A stretch of 39,726 nucleotides of DNA from Burkholderiales bacterium (GTDB taxonomy: Bacteria; Pseudomonadota; Gammaproteobacteria; Burkholderiales; Burkholderiaceae_E), in the NCBI GenBank assembly GCA_017307915.1, contig JAFKGG010000382.1, positions 1 through 39,726 of the forward strand, read 5' to 3'. Below the pieces are notes generated by a model. It made no database searches and was not told the DNA's origin. It saw only the letters and a program-made list of their open reading frames with translations. This document shows, in pieces, positions 1 to 9,367 of the stretch (the first letter of the stretch is position 1; each line of letters starts with the position of its first letter). The position numbers and the translations under genes are program-made.

Positions 1-1064
1 GCACGGCGGCCGGCATCGGCCCCGCTGGGGAAGTTCGCACCGGTTCTGGCGCGGGCGCTGCAACCTGGGCAGGCGCGGGAACGGGAGTAGCCGCGGGCGC
101 CCGGCCAGGCGTGCCAGCGCGGCCCACGCCGCAGGCAGTCAACCGCAGCCTGGCGTTCTACGCCCCGGGCGAGATCGAATCGCTGTATGGCAGCAGCACC
201 GCGCCACGGCCGTTGCGGGCCGCCGAACCGGGGGTGGCAGAGCGTGGGCTCTCGACGCGCAGCGATGGCGTCATGGCGCCGTTCAATCCGCCGATCGCAT
301 GGGGCGCCAGCGGCGATGCCGCCCCGGCCGCCTCAACCGCCCTGACCGCCCCCGCCGCCCCCGCCGCCACGACCACCGACGCGGCCACCTCGGCAGGGAC
401 CACCCAAGCGACCGGCACGCTTGAAGCAAGCAGCACAGCCGGTGGGGACAATGCCGCCGATCCGATCGAGGCGCCCGATGAACACCCGCTCGGTCACGCA
501 ATCGCGCAGTTGCACGGCCTGTACGTGCTGGCGCAGAACCGCCACGGCCTGGTCGTGGTCGACATGCACGCGGCACACGAGCGCGTCGTCTATGAGCGCC
601 TGAAGAAGGCGCTGGCGCACGCCGCGATGCCGACTCAGCCGCTGCTGATGCCGGCCACCTTCCGCGCCGATCCGCTCGAAGTGCGCGTCGTCGAAGACGA
701 GGCCGAAGCCTTGCAGGCGCTGGGGCTGGACCTGTCGGTGATGTCGCCGACCGCGATCGCGGTGCGCGCGGTACCGGCGGCATTGGCGCGTGGCGACGTG
801 GTCGCGCTGGCGCGCTCGGTGCTGGCCGAGTTCGAGGAATACGGCGCCTCGCGCGCGCTGGCCGAGCGGCGCGACGCGCTGCTGGCGACGATGGCCTGCC
901 ACACCGCAGTGCGCGCCAACCGCCGGCTGTCGCTCGACGAGATGAACGCCCTGCTGCGCGAGATGGAAGCCACGCCGGGCGCCGACCAGTGCAACCACGG
1001 CCGCCCGACCTGGGTACAGGTGTCGATCGACGAGCTCGATCGCTGGTTCCTGCGCGGGCGTTGA
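1..1064 (+). CDS. mutL: DNA mismatch repair protein MutL, C-terminal part (5' end cut by window edge)
   Basis: The frame is open from base 3, so the GTG at 111 is only an internal codon and the N-terminal ATPase domain lies outside the window. What remains is a Pro/Ala/Thr-rich linker (to about base 450) and the MutL C-terminal dimerisation/nuclease domain. At 561-596 the protein reads [12 protein letters not shown], which fits the metal-binding endonuclease motif DQHA-x2-E-x4-E with Met for Gln. Near the end it reads ACHTAVRA and CNHGRP, the other conserved nuclease-site elements. MutL proteins with these motifs nick DNA during mismatch repair, unlike Escherichia coli MutL, which relies on MutH. 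The stop (1062-1064) lies 2 bases before the miaA start, so the two are probably co-transcribed. Identity is secure; nuclease activity is inferred from motifs. Confidence 0.95.
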   Translation, partial: TAAGIGPAGEVRTGSGAGAATWAGAGTGVAAGARPGVPARPTPQAVNRSLAFYAPGEIESLYGSSTAPRPLRAAEPGVAERGLSTRSDGVMAPFNPPIAWGASGDAAPAASTALTAPAAPAATTTDAATSAGTTQATGTLEASSTAGGDNAADPIEAPDEHPLGHAIAQLHGLYVLAQNRHGLVVVDMHAAHERVVYERLKKALAHAAMPTQPLLMPATFRADPLEVRVVEDEAEALQALGLDLSVMSPTAIAVRAVPAALARGDVVALARSVLAEFEEYGASRALAERRDALLATMACHTAVRANRRLSLDEMNALLREMEATPGADQCNHGRPTWVQVSIDELDRWFLRGR

Positions 1065-1066
1065 CG

Positions 1067-2032
1067 ATGGCGCAACCCAGCGGCCTGGACGCCGACGGCC
1101 CCGTCGCGATGCTGCTCGGCCCGACCGCCTCGGGCAAGAGCGCGCTGGCGATGGCGCTGGCCGAACGCCTGCCGATCGAGATCATCAGCGTCGATTCGGC
1201 GCAGGTCTATCGCGAGATGGACGTCGGCACCGCCAAGCCGACGCCGGCCGAGCGCGCCGCCGTGCCGCACCACCTGATCGACGTCATCGACCCGGTCGAC
1301 AGTTATTCGGCGGCACGCTTCGCCGCCGATGCGCAGCGGCTGATCGACGAGATCCGTGGCCGCGGCCGGCTGCCGCTGCTGGTCGGCGGCACGATGCTGT
1401 ATGCCCGTGCGCTGGCCGAAGGACTGCATGAACTGCCCGGCGCCGATCCGGTCGTGCGTGCGCGCCTGGATGGGCAGGCAAGCGTGCTCGGCTGGCCGGC
1501 GCTGCATGCACGGCTGGCCGCGGCCGACCCGGCTACCGCGGCGCGCCTGGAACCCACCGACAGCCAGCGCATCCAGCGCGCGCTGGAAGTGCTCGAAACC
1601 ACCGGCCGCCCCTTGTCGGACTGGCTGGCACAGCCCGCCGCGCCGTCGTCGGCGCTACGTTTCGCGCGCATCGCGCTGGAGCCATCGGACCGTGTCGAAC
1701 TGCACCGGCGCATCGCAGCGCGCTTTGCCGCGATGATCGATGCCGGATTGATCGAGGAGGTGCAAGGCCTGCGCGCGCGCGGTGACCTGCATCCGGCGCT
1801 GCCGTCGATGCGCTGCGTCGGCTATCGGCAGGTGTGGGCATGGCTCGATGCCGGCGCCGGGCGCCAGGCGCGGCAAGCGATGATCGACGCCGGCATCGCC
1901 GCCACGCGGCAGTTGGCCAAGCGCCAACTGACCTGGCTGCGCGCGATGCCCGAGCGCATCGTCATCGATTGCCTGGCGGCGGATCAGCCGCCGCGTGCCT
2001 ACGAGATACTGCAACGGACGCTGCATCTCTGA
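1067..2032 (+). CDS. miaA: tRNA dimethylallyltransferase MiaA
   Basis: MiaA transfers a dimethylallyl group from DMAPP to N6 of A37 in tRNAs reading UNN codons, the first step to ms2i6A. The 321-residue product has the P-loop GPTASGKS at residues 18-25, then [16 protein letters not shown] and the [12 protein letters not shown] segment, all standard for the family, and the length is usual. I chose the ATG at 1067, 2 bases after the mutL stop; an in-frame start exists at 989 but it lies inside mutL and adds residues the family lacks. The mutL-miaA coupling is common in proteobacteria. The gene ends 58 bases before the convergent tamB stop, with a GC-rich stem-loop between them. Confidence 0.96.
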   Translation: MAQPSGLDADGPVAMLLGPTASGKSALAMALAERLPIEIISVDSAQVYREMDVGTAKPTPAERAAVPHHLIDVIDPVDSYSAARFAADAQRLIDEIRGRGRLPLLVGGTMLYARALAEGLHELPGADPVVRARLDGQASVLGWPALHARLAAADPATAARLEPTDSQRIQRALEVLETTGRPLSDWLAQPAAPSSALRFARIALEPSDRVELHRRIAARFAAMIDAGLIEEVQGLRARGDLHPALPSMRCVGYRQVWAWLDAGAGRQARQAMIDAGIAATRQLAKRQLTWLRAMPERIVIDCLAADQPPRAYEILQRTLHL

Positions 2033-2062
2033 CGCAGGCATGGCATGCCGGCCTCGCGGAAC

Positions 2063-2080
2063 CGGCCGGCGCACCGGCCG
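2063..2080. terminator. Stem-loop between convergent miaA and tamB
   Basis: A perfect 7-bp stem, CGGCCGG (2063-2069) pairing with CCGGCCG (2074-2080), encloses the 4-base loop CGCA. It sits in the 58-base gap between the two converging stop codons, where a bidirectional terminator would be useful. No T-run follows on either strand, so intrinsic termination is not assured. Confidence 0.45.
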
Positions 2081-2090
2081 ATGTCCAGGC

Positions 2091-5000
2091 TCAGTCGAAC
2101 GAATAGAAATACAGCATATCGACCGCCGTATCGGTGCCGGTCTGCGCGCGCACCGACAAGCGGTTGGTGATGTCGTACTGGATGCGCAGCAGGCTCCAGA
2201 CGCCGCGCAGGCCCTGCTCATAAGTGACGAACACGCGTGAACTCAAGCGCTTGCCGATCGCCACCACGTTCTGCGACACGGTGTCGCTGGTCACGGTGCT
2301 GGTGCCGGCCTGCCCCGGGAAGGTGGCGCCGAAATTCGGATCGAAGACGCCGCCGGTACTGGCGTTGCGCACGGTGAGCATGTCCAGGCCCAGCGTGGAC
2401 GCCAGGCCGCCGGTGAGCCCGCCGTCATTGCTGCCGAACAGCGTGGCGGCGGCGGCTTGCAAGGCCGCCATCTGACTGCCCGAACGCACGTCGTCGAGGC
2501 CCACGCCCAGTACCAGCCACGACAGTTTCTGCGAATCCGAAACGTCGGGGTTCGACACCAGCCGCACGCGCGGCGACAGCACGGTGCCGCTCAGCGCGAC
2601 ACCGGCCTCAACAGCCTGATTGCGGCGCATGGCGACGATGTCGAGCACCGGATTGTCGAGCGCACCGTTGAACAGCACCTGTCCGCGCGTGATCTCCAAC
2701 TGCTGGCCATAGGCGGAATAGCTGCCGCGGCGCACGCTCACCGTGCCGTAGGCGCGCGGCTCGGCCGGCAGCGTGCCGCGCAGGTTCAAGGTGCCGGCCA
2801 GCGTGACGTCGACGCCGCTGCCGCGCACGCGCAGCTTTTCGCCCAGATCCAGCGTCAGGTCGGCGCCGATGCGCAGGCCGCCGTCGGCGTCGGCGCCGTT
2901 CGAGGCTGATGCGGTTCGCGATGCGGCGTCGGCCGGCGCCGACGAGTTGGCCGCCGGGCTGCCGGTTGCCGCGGAGCCAGCCCCCGAGCCGGCGTTCGCT
3001 GCCGGCTTGTTGCGATCGATGATGACGATGTCCGAGGCCAGCTTCGGCGCATCGCCGCCGCGCAGTTCGATCAGACCTTCATCGGCGCGAATGCGACCGG
3101 TCCATTGCGCCTGCATGCCCTTGCTGTCGATCGTGCTGTCACCCGACAGCACGACGCGCTGGCCAGGGCCGATCGGCACCGGCAGGCGATCGAGCTTCAG
3201 TTGGAACTGGCCCAGCAGGCCATCGAGCAGCAGATGCCCGCTCATCGCGATCGAACCCTGACCCGACACCAGGCGCAGCTGCCGCACGTCGAGCCGATCG
3301 CCTTCGAAGCGTGCATCCAGTGCACCATCGGCCAGGCGCCAACCCATCGCCCGTTGCAGCAGCGTCAGATCGCTGCCGCGCAGATCGCCGTTGAGTCGCG
3401 GCTGCTGCAGCGTACCGCCGACGCGGCCGTCGAAGCGCAGCCGGCCGGCCACTGCCCATTCGGGGCCGATCAGGCGATTGGCGAAGGCCAGCGAGGGAAT
3501 GCGCAGATCGACGCTGCCGTCGAGCCGGCCTTCATCGAGCGCCAGTTGCGCGCGGCCGCGGCTGTCGATGGTCTCGCCGGCATCCAGCGCCAGCGACACG
3601 GTTCCCGACATCGTCTGCCAGGCACTACCGGCCAGTTGCCAGCGCGCATCGAGCTTGGCGTCGTCCAGCCGCGCACCGTTGCGCGACAGCTTGTCGATCT
3701 TGCCGAAACGCTCGGCCCAGCGCGCCACCGGCAGCGCCGTCGCGCTGCCGCGCGTGTCGATGCGCCCGCCGCTGAATGTGGCCTGCTCGATGCGCAACTG
3801 GCCGCCGTCGACGTCGAGTTCGGCGCCCTCGACGGTGATCGCCGCGGCACTGAGCGCCAAGCGCGCCGGCGCCTTCAATTGCACCGGCAAGAGCTGCTCG
3901 CTGCGCAGCGTCTGCAGCGTGCCTTCCCAGCGCCAATTGGCCGGTGTCGTATCGAGCAAGCCGCCGCGCGCCGCCGCCTCGCCGGTCAGCGAGGGTCCGG
4001 CCAGCGAGACGCGCAGCGTATGCGCCGCCAGCGTGCCCTCGGCCTGCGCCTGCAATCGATCGAGCCGCTGCTCGCCGGCCTGCACTGCGCTGGCTTCCAG
4101 CCGCAGATCGAGCCGGCCGACGCGCAGGTCGGGCACGTCGATGCGCCCCGACACGGCCTCGGCCTGCGCCAGCGGTGGCGCCTTCGATGCGGGCTGATCG
4201 GCCCAGCGCAGGCGGCGCGCCGCGAACTCGGCGACGATGCCGAAGGGCACTGCGGCAGCGGATGGCGCAGCGCTCGGCGTACCCGATACGCCCGGCATAC
4301 CCGGCACGCCAGCAGCCGCAGCCGCCGCAGGCAGATCGGCCCAGCCGCCAAGCAACTGACCGCTGGCCGTCACCGCGCCCCCCAGCCGCGCATCGAAACG
4401 CGCCAGATCACCCGCACGCGCACGAAACTGCAAGCGATCGCCGGCCTGCCCGAAACTGCCGCTGGCCGCGAGCGCCACGTCGCCATGGCTCAGATCGAGA
4501 TCAACCCTGTCGATCCGCTGCAATGAAACGTCGCCGCGCCAGTCCAGCCGCAGGCTCTGGCCGTCGAGCGTGCCGCGCACGCTGCCCAGCCGCGTTGTCA
4601 GTTGCGGCTGCGGCCAGGCGCAGCCGCTGGCGGCCCAGTTGCCGGACAGCCGGCCCTGCAGGCGCGGCAGCCATACCGGCTCGTCGGTAGCGGCAGCCAG
4701 CCCCAGCAGCGCTTGCAAGCGATACGCCGCCGCCGGATCCAGCTCGCTGAAATCGCCGGCCACGTCGACCTGGTAGGGAGCCTGCAATCCGACGCTGCCC
4801 TTGAACGACAACTGCCCGCCCGGCGTACGCAACTGCGCACGCGTCGCGCGCAAGACCTCGCCGTCGAGCGCCGCCTGCGCGGCCAGCGCGATGCCGGCAC
4901 GGCTGGCGTCGGCAAGATCGATCGTGAACGCCGTGCCATCGGCTGCCACGTCGCCGCGCAATTGCGTGCGCGCCAGACTGGCAGCCCAACGCGACAGATC

Positions 5001-6242
5001 GACGTCGGCGACGCGCAGCCGTGCGCGCAGCGTCGGTAGCGACTGGCCGAAGAGCGTCTGCAACTGCCCGAAATCGACCGAGCCGTCACCGCTGATCGTG
5101 CCGGCGCCGCTGCCCGACACGCGCAAACCCGACAGCGACAGTTGCTGCTGCGCCCATTCGAACGCGCTCTCGATCGACTGCAAGGGCAGCGCCTGCTGGT
5201 CGAGCGGACCGGGCGTCGCGTTGGCCAGCCGCAGGCGGCCGCGCAGCCGGCCGTCGTTCCAGTTCAAGGTAGCCGCGCCGCTGATGCGGGCGTGCAGTTG
5301 ATCGAAGCCCAACTGCGCCGGCTCGACGCCGTTGAGCGTCAACTCGATCGGCCCAAGCGGATCGGCTGCAAACGGCCGCACGCGCGTGTCGGCGCCGATC
5401 CAGACCGGCGGTGCGCCCGAACTGCTCGGCGAGTGATCAGGCGCCGTACCGGGCGATGCCCCAGGTGCTCGGCCCGGCGGCAAGCCAGGCAACGCCCCCC
5501 GCCCGGCGCCGCCCGCCACGCCCGCCGAACCCGCCCCCGGCGCACTCACCACCGCCGCCACCGCCATCTCTTCGAGCGTGCCATCGGCCAGCACCGACAC
5601 CGGCGGCAGCGCCGGCCGCCCTTCGAGCCGCGGCCGCAACCACGCCGACGCTTCCAGCGCATACGGCGCCTGATCGCCGAGCAGGCCACGCAACGACGCC
5701 TCCCCCCAGCGCGGCGACACCGCCGACAGATGCTCGATGCGCCAGCTACCGATGCGATGGCGCGCCGCCAGCGCCACTTTTTCGAGCAGCACCTCGTCGC
5801 CGGTCGCCGTCACCACGTTGAGCCGCCCGATGCCCAGCGCATCGATGCGCAGCGCCACCGGCAGCCGCAGACTGGGCGGCAGCGCCGCCGGCTCGTCGGA
5901 AGGCTGCATGCGCAACTCGACCGAACCGATCTCGATGCGCGTAAAGCGCAATTGCCGGCGCAGCAGGTCGGTGGGCCGCCATTGCACGCCCAGGTCGCGC
6001 AGCTGCACCTGGCGCGACGCATCGCGCCAGTGCAGCGACGCGATGCGAAAGCCGCCGGCCAGACTGCCTTGCACGGCGCCGGCTTCGAGCGCGCCGTCGC
6101 TGGCCGCCACCGCCCGATCGAGCGCCCAGCGCACGAACGACGTGGTCTGTCCGACCCACCAGACGGCGCCGGCGCAGACCAGCAGCAACACCGCCAATGT
6201 GATGCCGACGACGCGCGCCAGGGTTCGCAACAGCCGCAGCAT
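2091..6242 (-). CDS. tamB: Translocation and assembly module inner-membrane subunit TamB
   Basis: This 1383-residue protein is of the size and shape of TamB/YtfN, the inner-membrane-anchored AsmA-like protein that spans the periplasm and partners TamA in outer-membrane protein or lipid transfer. Residues about 8-30 form a single N-terminal membrane anchor (LARVVGITLAVLLLVCAGAV). The body is a long beta-rich repeat region, and the C-terminal third carries the DUF490/TamB domain, ending LYFYSFD. The frame is open much further upstream, but the ATG at 6242, 2 bases after the tamA stop, directly precedes the anchor. Three Gly/Ala/Pro/Ser-rich low-complexity stretches interrupt it, near residues 232-282, 639-665 and 1077-1117. 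They look like lineage-specific linker expansions. Translation is probably coupled to tamA. Confidence 0.93.
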   Translation of the reverse strand: MLRLLRTLARVVGITLAVLLLVCAGAVWWVGQTTSFVRWALDRAVAASDGALEAGAVQGSLAGGFRIASLHWRDASRQVQLRDLGVQWRPTDLLRRQLRFTRIEIGSVELRMQPSDEPAALPPSLRLPVALRIDALGIGRLNVVTATGDEVLLEKVALAARHRIGSWRIEHLSAVSPRWGEASLRGLLGDQAPYALEASAWLRPRLEGRPALPPVSVLADGTLEEMAVAAVVSAPGAGSAGVAGGAGRGALPGLPPGRAPGASPGTAPDHSPSSSGAPPVWIGADTRVRPFAADPLGPIELTLNGVEPAQLGFDQLHARISGAATLNWNDGRLRGRLRLANATPGPLDQQALPLQSIESAFEWAQQQLSLSGLRVSGSGAGTISGDGSVDFGQLQTLFGQSLPTLRARLRVADVDLSRWAASLARTQLRGDVAADGTAFTIDLADASRAGIALAAQAALDGEVLRATRAQLRTPGGQLSFKGSVGLQAPYQVDVAGDFSELDPAAAYRLQALLGLAAATDEPVWLPRLQGRLSGNWAASGCAWPQPQLTTRLGSVRGTLDGQSLRLDWRGDVSLQRIDRVDLDLSHGDVALAASGSFGQAGDRLQFRARAGDLARFDARLGGAVTASGQLLGGWADLPAAAAAAGVPGMPGVSGTPSAAPSAAAVPFGIVAEFAARRLRWADQPASKAPPLAQAEAVSGRIDVPDLRVGRLDLRLEASAVQAGEQRLDRLQAQAEGTLAAHTLRVSLAGPSLTGEAAARGGLLDTTPANWRWEGTLQTLRSEQLLPVQLKAPARLALSAAAITVEGAELDVDGGQLRIEQATFSGGRIDTRGSATALPVARWAERFGKIDKLSRNGARLDDAKLDARWQLAGSAWQTMSGTVSLALDAGETIDSRGRAQLALDEGRLDGSVDLRIPSLAFANRLIGPEWAVAGRLRFDGRVGGTLQQPRLNGDLRGSDLTLLQRAMGWRLADGALDARFEGDRLDVRQLRLVSGQGSIAMSGHLLLDGLLGQFQLKLDRLPVPIGPGQRVVLSGDSTIDSKGMQAQWTGRIRADEGLIELRGGDAPKLASDIVIIDRNKPAANAGSGAGSAATGSPAANSSAPADAASRTASASNGADADGGLRIGADLTLDLGEKLRVRGSGVDVTLAGTLNLRGTLPAEPRAYGTVSVRRGSYSAYGQQLEITRGQVLFNGALDNPVLDIVAMRRNQAVEAGVALSGTVLSPRVRLVSNPDVSDSQKLSWLVLGVGLDDVRSGSQMAALQAAAATLFGSNDGGLTGGLASTLGLDMLTVRNASTGGVFDPNFGATFPGQAGTSTVTSDTVSQNVVAIGKRLSSRVFVTYEQGLRGVWSLLRIQYDITNRLSVRAQTGTDTAVDMLYFYSFD

Positions 6243-6244
6243 GG

Positions 6245-8068
6245 TCAGAACGCGTAGCCCACGGCCAGATGGATGCGCCAGCGGCGTACCGCCTCGCCAT
6301 AGGCCACGTCCAGGCTCACCGGCCCGACCGGCGAACGCCAGCGCACGCCGGCACCGATGCCAACCACGGCCTTGTAATTCGACCAGCGATCGACCGCGTT
6401 GCCGACGTCGACGAAGGCCGCGCCATACCAGTTCGGCACGATCGGATGCTGGTATTCGATGCTGCCCACCGCCAGCGCGCGTCCGCCGACGATCGCGCCG
6501 GCTTCGTGCACACCCAGCGATTGATAGCTGTAGCCGCGCAAGGATTGCGCGCCGCCGGTGCGGAACAGGTTCTCCGATGGAATACCTTCGCGCGAATCGG
6601 TGATCACGTAGCCGAGCTCGGCCAAGCCGATCAGCAGGCCGCCGGCCAGCGCCGATTCTCTCGGCATCGGCCAGAACTTCATCGCACGCGTATACAGCCG
6701 CACGAAACTGCGATCGCTGCCCACGCCCTTCAATGCCCCCGACACCTGCGTCGTGAGCGAATACCCGGAGCGCGGATCGATCTGCGAATCGAGCTTGCGC
6801 TGGCTCCACGCATACGACAGCGTCAAGGCGCGACGTAGATCGCGATCGTCTTGCTGCGGCAGCACCTGCCGCTCGATCTGGTATTGCAGCGACAGGAAGC
6901 GATCGATCTCTTCGTTGCGCTTGCCTTCGCCGATGAACACGGTCTGCTTGTCGACCAGCTCGCCTTGCACGTCGAGCCGCTCCAGCCGCGCGCCGGCCTG
7001 GTAGTAGTAGCCGCTGGCCTTCTGCGGCGTGCGCACGCTGGCGAACACGCGCCGGCGCACCGATTGCAGTAGCACGCCCGAGTCGAGCTGCCAGCCGCGG
7101 CCCAGCAGGTTGCGGTGCTCGTAGCCGAGCAGGCCGCGCGGGCCTTCGTCGGTGCTGTAGCCCAGGCCGAACATCGCGCGCTGTGTCTGCCGCTCGGTGA
7201 GTTCGACCAGCACCGGCACGGTGGTACGCGCCGGGTCGGTTTCCACCGCCGCCAGATCGGGCAATACGTCGACGCTGCTGAAATAGCCCGAGGCACGCAG
7301 CCGCGTCTGGAAAGTAAGCAGATCATCGAAGGTGTACGGGTCGCCGCTGCCCGGCGTTTCACCTTCGTGCCAGGGCCGCAGATCTTCGACGATCGATCGA
7401 TCGTAACGTTGCAGCCCCTTGATGCGCAACGCGCCGAAGCGCAGCCGCGGCCCGCTGTCGATGCGCAGTTGCAGGGCGGCGGCGGTCAGCTCGGGATCGA
7501 CCTCGGCGCGGCTGTCGAGCACCCGCGCACGCACGAAGCCGCGCTGCTGCAACCAATCGATCAGCAGCCGCTTGCCCTGCTCCCATTCGGGGCTGCGAAA
7601 GAAGCTGCCCTCGGGCAGCGGCCAGCGTTCGACCAGCGCATCACGCATCGCCTGCGCATCGGCGGGCCCGTCGAGCGTGAAGGCGAAATGGTTCACGGTG
7701 GTGCGCGCGCCGGCATCGACGACGATGCGAATCGTCGGCAGGCCTTCGCTGTCCGTCTTCTGCACCTGCACCACTTCGGCCTGCGCCGAGAAGAAGCCGG
7801 CCGCATGCGCAATGGCTTCGGCTTCTTCCTTGCCGCGCTCGATGAACAGCGGCAACTGGTCGATCTCGAAACCCGGTTCGTTGATCCAGCGGCCAAGCAG
7901 CGTTTGCCGGCGCAGCGCGTCGCGCAGCTCGTTGGGCGCTTCGATTTCCAGCGTGTAATTGGCGGCCAGCGCGGGCAGCGGCAACAGCAGCGACGCGCCG
8001 AACATCAACCATGCGCAACTCTCGGCCAGCCAGCGCGCCAGGCGCGACACGACGGGGTACGACGCCAT
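6245..8068 (-). CDS. tamA: Outer-membrane translocation and assembly module protein TamA (Omp85 family)
   Basis: TamA is the Omp85-family outer-membrane partner of TamB. The 607-residue protein starts with a signal peptide (hydrophobic residues about 18-33, ALA at 33-35 as likely cleavage site). About 230 residues of POTRA repeats follow, then a surface-antigen beta-barrel (phrases RAMFGLGYSTDEGPRGLLGYEHRNLLGRGWQLD and RTGGAQSLRGYSYQSLG are typical, here quoted in part: GLGYSTDEGPRG, RTGGAQSLRGY). It ends with the aromatic Phe expected of BAM substrates. I chose the ATG at 8068 because it begins the signal peptide; the open frame upstream is antisense to purM. A perfect hairpin separates it from purM. 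The pair is probably expressed by read-through from purM or from a promoter I could not place. Confidence 0.93.
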   Translation of the reverse strand: MASYPVVSRLARWLAESCAWLMFGASLLLPLPALAANYTLEIEAPNELRDALRRQTLLGRWINEPGFEIDQLPLFIERGKEEAEAIAHAAGFFSAQAEVVQVQKTDSEGLPTIRIVVDAGARTTVNHFAFTLDGPADAQAMRDALVERWPLPEGSFFRSPEWEQGKRLLIDWLQQRGFVRARVLDSRAEVDPELTAAALQLRIDSGPRLRFGALRIKGLQRYDRSIVEDLRPWHEGETPGSGDPYTFDDLLTFQTRLRASGYFSSVDVLPDLAAVETDPARTTVPVLVELTERQTQRAMFGLGYSTDEGPRGLLGYEHRNLLGRGWQLDSGVLLQSVRRRVFASVRTPQKASGYYYQAGARLERLDVQGELVDKQTVFIGEGKRNEEIDRFLSLQYQIERQVLPQQDDRDLRRALTLSYAWSQRKLDSQIDPRSGYSLTTQVSGALKGVGSDRSFVRLYTRAMKFWPMPRESALAGGLLIGLAELGYVITDSREGIPSENLFRTGGAQSLRGYSYQSLGVHEAGAIVGGRALAVGSIEYQHPIVPNWYGAAFVDVGNAVDRWSNYKAVVGIGAGVRWRSPVGPVSLDVAYGEAVRRWRIHLAVGYAF

Positions 8069-8080
8069 ACCCAGCTTGCC

Positions 8081-8108
8081 CTGCCGCGCAACGGCCTGCG
8101 CGCGGCAG
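8081..8108 (-). other. Intercistronic hairpin between purM and tamA
   Basis: CTGCCGCGC (8081-8089) pairs perfectly with GCGCGGCAG (8100-8108) around a 10-base loop. It fills most of the 49-base gap between the purM stop and the tamA start. There is no T-run on the minus-strand downstream side, so it may act as a partial terminator or mRNA-stability element that sets different levels for purM and tamAB. Confidence 0.45.
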
Positions 8109-8117
8109 TTCCCCACG

Positions 8118-9176
8118 TCAGAGCACGACGGTGGCTGCGGCATCACCCCGGCGTTCGACGATTTCGCCGATGCGAAACACGCTTTCGCCGGCCGCTGCCA
8201 GCAGCGCCTGCGCGCGTTCGGCATCGGCCGCATCGAGCACGATGACCATGCCGATACCGCAGTTGAACACGCGGTGCATTTCGTCATCGGCAATCGCGCC
8301 GTGCTGCTGCAGCCACGCGAACAGCGGTGGCATCGGCCAGGCATCGCGATGCAGCACCGCCTGCGTGCCGGCCGGCAGCACGCGCGGCACGTTCTCGACC
8401 AGGCCGCCGCCGGTGATGTGCGCGATGCCTTTCACCGGCAGCGCGCGGATCAGCTCCAGCATCGGCTTGACGTAGATGCGGGTGGGCGCCAGCACGGCCT
8501 CGGCAAAGCGCCGGCCGTGGAAATCGCCCTGCAATTGCGGCGCGTCGATCGAACCCCAGGCGCGCTCGATCACGCGGCGCACCAGCGAATAGCCGTTCGA
8601 ATGCACGCCGCTGGAGGCCAGCCCCAGCACGACATCGCCGGGCGCGATGCGGGTACCGTCGATGATGGCCGACTTCTCGACCGCGCCGACCGCGAAGCCG
8701 GCCAGGTCGTATTCGCCGTCGGGATACATGTCGGGCATCTCGGCGGTTTCACCGCCGATCAGCGCGCAGCCGGCCAGCTCGCAGCCGCGCGCGATGCCGC
8801 CGACCACGCGCGCGGCCACGTCGACGTTGAGCCGCCCGCAGGCGAAATAATCGAGGAAGAACAGCGGCTCGGCGCCTTGCACCAGGATGTCGTTGACGCT
8901 CATCGCGACCAGGTCGATGCCGACCGTGTCGTGGCCGTCGAGCGCGAACGCCATCTTCAGCTTGGTGCCGACGCCGTCGGTGCCGGACACCAGCACCGGC
9001 TCGCGGTAACGCTTGGGCACTTCGAACAGCGCGCCGAAGCCGCCGATACCGGCCAGCACGCCCTCGCGCAGCGTGCGGCGCGCCAGCGGGCGGATGCGAT
9101 CGACCAGTGCATCGCCGGCGTCGATGTCGACGCCGGCATCTTTGTAGGACAGCGAGGTGGGTGGCAAAGAGCCCAT
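8118..9176 (-). CDS. purM: Phosphoribosylformylglycinamidine cyclo-ligase (AIR synthetase)
   Basis: PurM closes the imidazole ring in purine synthesis, converting FGAM and ATP to AIR. The 352-residue product has usual length and the signatures [16 protein letters not shown] at the N-terminus, [12 protein letters not shown] in the ATP/substrate region, [13 protein letters not shown], and [14 protein letters not shown] chose the ATG at 9176, since SYKDAGV must lie close to the N-terminus; the open frame upstream to 9311 reads as intergenic DNA. The gene diverges from hda across 191 bases, an arrangement frequent in Burkholderiales. tamA-tamB follow on the same strand. Confidence 0.97.
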   Translation of the reverse strand: MGSLPPTSLSYKDAGVDIDAGDALVDRIRPLARRTLREGVLAGIGGFGALFEVPKRYREPVLVSGTDGVGTKLKMAFALDGHDTVGIDLVAMSVNDILVQGAEPLFFLDYFACGRLNVDVAARVVGGIARGCELAGCALIGGETAEMPDMYPDGEYDLAGFAVGAVEKSAIIDGTRIAPGDVVLGLASSGVHSNGYSLVRRVIERAWGSIDAPQLQGDFHGRRFAEAVLAPTRIYVKPMLELIRALPVKGIAHITGGGLVENVPRVLPAGTQAVLHRDAWPMPPLFAWLQQHGAIADDEMHRVFNCGIGMVIVLDAADAERAQALLAAAGESVFRIGEIVERRGDAAATVVL

Positions 9177-9215
9177 CGTGATCGGTTCCGTGGACGGCGC
9201 GCCGGCGGCGGCCGA

Positions 9216-9289
9216 TACAATGACGGTTTCGGCGATCGCCGGAAAGCGCAGCCGCTCGCATGAACCGTCGCGTAAACGGTGCGATTGTA
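9216..9289. promoter_or_regulatory. Divergent promoter region purM / hda
   Basis: Two -10-like TACAAT hexamers lie in the 191-base divergent gap, one on the plus strand (9216-9221, toward hda) and one on the minus strand (9289-9284, toward purM). They point past each other, so the two transcripts would overlap at their 5' ends. Neither has a convincing TTGACA-like partner at 16-18 bases, so the assignment is tentative. Confidence 0.3.
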
Positions 9290-9367
9290 GCTTGAGGCCC
9301 CGGCATCCCATTCGAATCGACCATCACCGTTCACGGGCTTCCTTCGCAGGCCGATCCACGCCTTCCG

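Noticed and set aside
3105-4526. Long plus-strand open frame (473 codons) opposite tamB
   Set aside because: Arg/Gln/His-rich shadow typical of the antisense frame of a GC-rich gene; no domain, signal or plausible start, and tamB on the other strand is clearly real.
2091-6809. Reading tamB as a 1572-residue protein from the first in-frame start
   Set aside because: The extra 189 residues are antisense to tamA and precede the natural N-terminal membrane anchor; the same reasoning moved the starts of tamA, purM, pcnB, folK, galE and panC.
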